The notes under the pieces: model-generated | What the model was told of the DNA's origin: nothing | What the model saw: the letters and a program-made list of their open reading frames with translations, nothing else | Databases searched by the model: none | Shown: positions 61,908 through 64,000 of the stretch, piece after piece | How positions within the stretch are numbered: position 1 is the first letter of the stretch | Layout: each line of letters begins with the position of its first letter | Made by a program: the position numbers and the translations under genes | NCBI GenBank assembly: GCA_008727115.1 | Contig: CP044131.1 | Location: 124,001-188,000, forward strand | DNA from: Comamonas testosteroni | GTDB lineage: Bacteria; Pseudomonadota; Gammaproteobacteria; Burkholderiales; Burkholderiaceae_C | Length of the DNA: 64,000 nucleotides | Direction: 5' to 3'

Positions 61908-62768
61908 TCAAAGCTCCATGGGGGAGAGCGAAAGCGAATAAAACTGCGCATAGCCGGCTGCAAACTTCTGGTGCCGCTCGGCTCTGAAGTCCAGCTCCTG
62001 CAGCAGTTCGTACTTTTCAATCAGCTGCTTGAACGCGTAATACGGACTCTGGGGATTGTGTGTGGCCGCGTACATGGCCACGGCCTCGAACGCATCCTGG
62101 TTGATGATGGCCTTGAGAATGTTGGCGTAGAACATGCGGTCGCTGTGCGACTCCTGCGGAAATTTCTGGTCGATGAACTTCAGCATCTCGAACAGGATGG
62201 AGATGAAGTGATCGATCTCGCTATGGTCGGCCATCAGTACAGCGCGCGCGGCCTCCAGTGTTTCCTGCTCGCGGGCCTGTCCCATCAGCAACTGCAGCGT
62301 GCTGCCCGCAGGCACATCGCCCTCGGCCGGGTGGTACTCGTTAATCGTCTCGAAGGTGCTGTTGTGCAGCTTGAGCAGCGAGAAAAATGTGTTCTCGAAC
62401 GCATCCAGCCGCTGGGCCCGAATCTGCTCGGTAAACAGGCGCACATTGCTCTCGGCTGCAGTGGTGGATTTCTTGAGCTCATCCATGGTGGCATTGAGCT
62501 CGCGCCGCTGCAGCCGCAGTGTGAACAGCAGCGCCAGAAATGAGAAAAAACTCAGAATGGGGTTTAGCACCCCACCCAGAAAGTCCCCCGACAAGCCCAG
62601 CGCCTCAGCGCGGCTCATGCCCTCGGGCATGTCCGGCGACTGCAGCCAGGTCTGGTAGTTGGACTCGAAGTCCAGATAAGCCTTGAGGTAGAAGCCCGCC
62701 GTGCAGACCAGCAGGAAAACGGCAATCAGCTCCAGCAAATGCACTTCCTGCCATGCTTTTTTGAACAT
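61908..62768 (-). CDS. Putative phage abortive-infection protein (PutAbiC-like)
   Basis: The 286-residue protein has two transmembrane helices (residues ~11-32 and ~67-87), then a long cytoplasmic helical region starting with a likely coiled coil (~88-118). The segment GDFLGGVLNPILSFFSFLAL followed by RLQRREL, and FENTFFSLLKLHN (residues 124-136), is characteristic of the putative phage abortive-infection protein family; I recognise this pattern but could not search. The C-terminal ~100 residues are charged and helical. AGGAGAGATAC precedes the ATG. It stands alone at the edge of the repeat region. Whether it defends against phage is inference from family name. Confidence 0.7.
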   Translation of the reverse strand: MFKKAWQEVHLLELIAVFLLVCTAGFYLKAYLDFESNYQTWLQSPDMPEGMSRAEALGLSGDFLGGVLNPILSFFSFLALLFTLRLQRRELNATMDELKKSTTAAESNVRLFTEQIRAQRLDAFENTFFSLLKLHNSTFETINEYHPAEGDVPAGSTLQLLMGQAREQETLEAARAVLMADHSEIDHFISILFEMLKFIDQKFPQESHSDRMFYANILKAIINQDAFEAVAMYAATHNPQSPYYAFKQLIEKYELLQELDFRAERHQKFAAGYAQFYSLSLSPMEL

Positions 62769-62842
62769 GTATCTCTCCTGAATGCACAGAGTGTCAGGCG
62801 GCAGCGCGGCCTTTGCCTATAGGAGAAAGGCGGTTTATTGAA

Positions 62843-63224
62843 TTTGATAGCTGCTTGCGCTTGCTGTGATTGGGTTAGGGGCTGATTTGGCTTGTTTTTT
62901 GTTTCAGCGACATGCTGGCTTGATGGACAGAGGGCGGGTCTCGGCCCGCCTTGCCGACCTACTTTCTGCTGCCAGAAAGTAGGCAAAGAGCCAGCCCCTG
63001 CTGCCCACGACCCCTTCGCTTCGCTGCGGGGCAACCTGCGCCGTCAAGCGCTTGGGGCTGTGCGGCAAAACTCGCTGCGTGCTTGCAGCACTTCGCTCAA
63101 ACACGTTGCCGCAAATTTGAGGACGATGCAGTTGCACTCTGCGGTGCAACTGCCAGCCCCAAGAGCTTGCCGTCGCAGGCGTGGGCACAAGGGGCGATAC
63201 CGGATGCGGATAGCTTCTTTGTGC
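62843..63224 (+). repeat. Long structured repeat, direct copy A
   Basis: About 380 bp, starting with a ~40-bp repeat copy (R8, TTTGATAGCTGCTTGCGC). Internal hairpins are GGCGGG/CCCGCC (62933-62938, 62945-62950), CTACTTTCT/AGAAAGTAG (62959-62967, 62974-62982), TGCGGCAA...TTGCCGCA and GCAGTTGCAC/GTGCAACTGC. It aligns along its length with copy B. Small open frames inside are repeat artefacts. Confidence 0.85.
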
Positions 63225-63616
63225 TTTTGATAGCTGCTTGCGCTTGATGCGGTTGAGGCTGATTTGGCTCTTGATTTGTTTTCGCGACATGCCTTTGCCA
63301 AGGACAGAGGGCGGGTCTCGGCCCGCCTTGCCGACCTACTTTCTTGCGCAAGAAAGTAGGCAAAGAGCCTGCCCCTACTGCCCACGACCCCTTCGCTACG
63401 TTTCACTTCGCTATGGGCGACCTGCGCCGTCAAGCGCTTGGGGCTGTGCGGCAAAACTCACTTCGAGCTTCGCTCTCTGTTCAAACACGTTGCCGCAAGT
63501 CAGATGACGATGCAGTTGCACTCTGGGGTGCAACTGCCAGCCCCAAGCACTTGCCGTCGCAGGCGTGGGCACAAGGGGCGATACCTAATGCGGACAGCCA
63601 GATAGCTTCTTTACGC
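63225..63616 (+). repeat. Long structured repeat, direct copy B
   Basis: The tandem partner of copy A, again starting with a ~40-bp repeat (R9) and carrying the same hairpins. The second stem has become a perfect 24-bp palindrome (63336-63359). The two copies are head-to-tail with no spacer. No gene is seen. Confidence 0.85.
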
Positions 63617-63659
63617 TTTTGATAGCTGCTGCCGTAATCTGCATAAGCGCTGGAGGCCA
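63617..63659 (+). repeat. Dispersed ~40-bp repeat, copy R10
   Basis: TTTTGATAGCTGCTGCCGTA then ATCTGCATAAGCGCTGGAGGCC; the left arm is altered and the right arm AAGCGCT is retained. It follows copy B directly. Confidence 0.65.
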
Positions 63660-63743
63660 ACTTCGTTACCAATCATGCAGGCCGTCCGTTCCCGTATCCA
63701 CCCGTGTGTCAGCGCCTGTGGCACGTTGTTCAGGCTGCGGGCA

Positions 63744-63990
63744 ACGCTGCCGAAGGACAGCATTGCATCGTTATCAAGCTTGCGGCAACGTGTTTGAGCG
63801 GCGCGCGTAGCGCAAAGCGAGTTTTGCCGCATCGCAGACTGAATGGCGTGACGCAGGTTTGCCCGTAGCGAAGTGAAACGCAGCGCAGGGACGCGGACAG
63901 TCGGGTCGTGTTCTTTTGCCTTCTTTGCTTGCACGAGCAAGAAAAGAAGGTCGCCTGCCGGGGCGAGACCCGGCCTCTGTCGTGTACCAA
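63744..63990 (-). repeat. Long structured repeat, inverted divergent copy C
   Basis: On the minus strand this matches the start and middle of copies A and B: the GACAGAGG...GGGTCTCG block, a CCTTCTTT stem arm (63919-63932 with 63937-63950), GTTTCACTTCGCTACGGGC, GCGGCAAAACTCGC and CAAACACGTTGCCGCAA. Stem bases differ from A/B but remain paired. The boundary toward 63660 is vague. Confidence 0.75.
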
Positions 63991-64000
63991 GATATATTTT

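Noticed and set aside
62892..63990. Several 60-136-residue frames in the terminal repeats
   Set aside because: They are translations of the structured repeat in different frames; substitutions preserve stems rather than protein sequence.

Overview
The window is chromosomal DNA of a high-GC betaproteobacterium, most likely a member of the Comamonadaceae close to Comamonas or Delftia. The call rests on protein types (Bug/TctC orphan receptors, a TorF porin-glnK-amtB operon, full-length PntA, Burkholderiales-type porins) and on lineage-typical short intergenic repeats. There are no rRNA or tRNA genes, CRISPR arrays, transposases, integrases or phage structural genes. It is mostly housekeeping and nutrient-uptake sequence, with accessory flavour only at the right end.

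Layout. 1-8 kb: end of a porin gene, bioB, a second porin, alr, lplT, an EamA transporter, an AmiS/UreI channel and a ProQ-type RNA chaperone. 8-14 kb: glcF-glcE, then amtB, glnK and a TorF porin as one minus-strand operon behind a sigma-54 promoter with two NtrC-like sites. 14-24 kb: a sulfatase, two Bug receptors, a MarR regulator, comM/yifB, a LysR/MFS divergent pair, a GST and an SDR. 24-30 kb: a branched-chain-amino-acid-type ABC transporter (SBP, fused LivH-LivM permease, LivG, LivF) with a GIY-YIG protein as the last gene. 30-41 kb: fpr, a YihY membrane protein, an acetyl-CoA hydrolase/CoA-transferase, a third Bug receptor, an SDR, lrgAB with a divergent LysR gene, a RluE-like pseudouridine synthase, small unknowns and an MBL hydrolase. 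41-53 kb: pntAB, a LysE exporter with a divergent Lrp regulator, xth and pyrE with overlapping start codons, an HPP-CBS protein, unknown membrane proteins and serA. 53-64 kb: a large GDPD lipoprotein, two tandem YcxB proteins, a PAS-PAS-GGDEF-EAL protein, an OPT transporter, an alpha/beta hydrolase, a putative abortive-infection (PutAbiC-like) protein, then about 1.2 kb of long structured repeats running to the end.

The most interesting structure is non-coding. Four repeat classes recur: (i) a ~40-bp hairpin repeat (core TAGCGCTT-N7-AAGCGCTA) that variously serves as terminator, abuts a start codon or supplies a stop codon; (ii) a ~75-bp element placed directly 3' of three minus-strand genes, with compensatory changes in its stem; (iii) two composite nested hairpins after an acetyl-CoA hydrolase gene and after pntB; (iv) a ~380-bp structured repeat, two direct copies plus one inverted divergent copy, with covarying stems. 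The best candidate protein for a less-described function is the PutAbiC-like membrane protein beside the long repeats. I do not see a clear multi-gene novel system.
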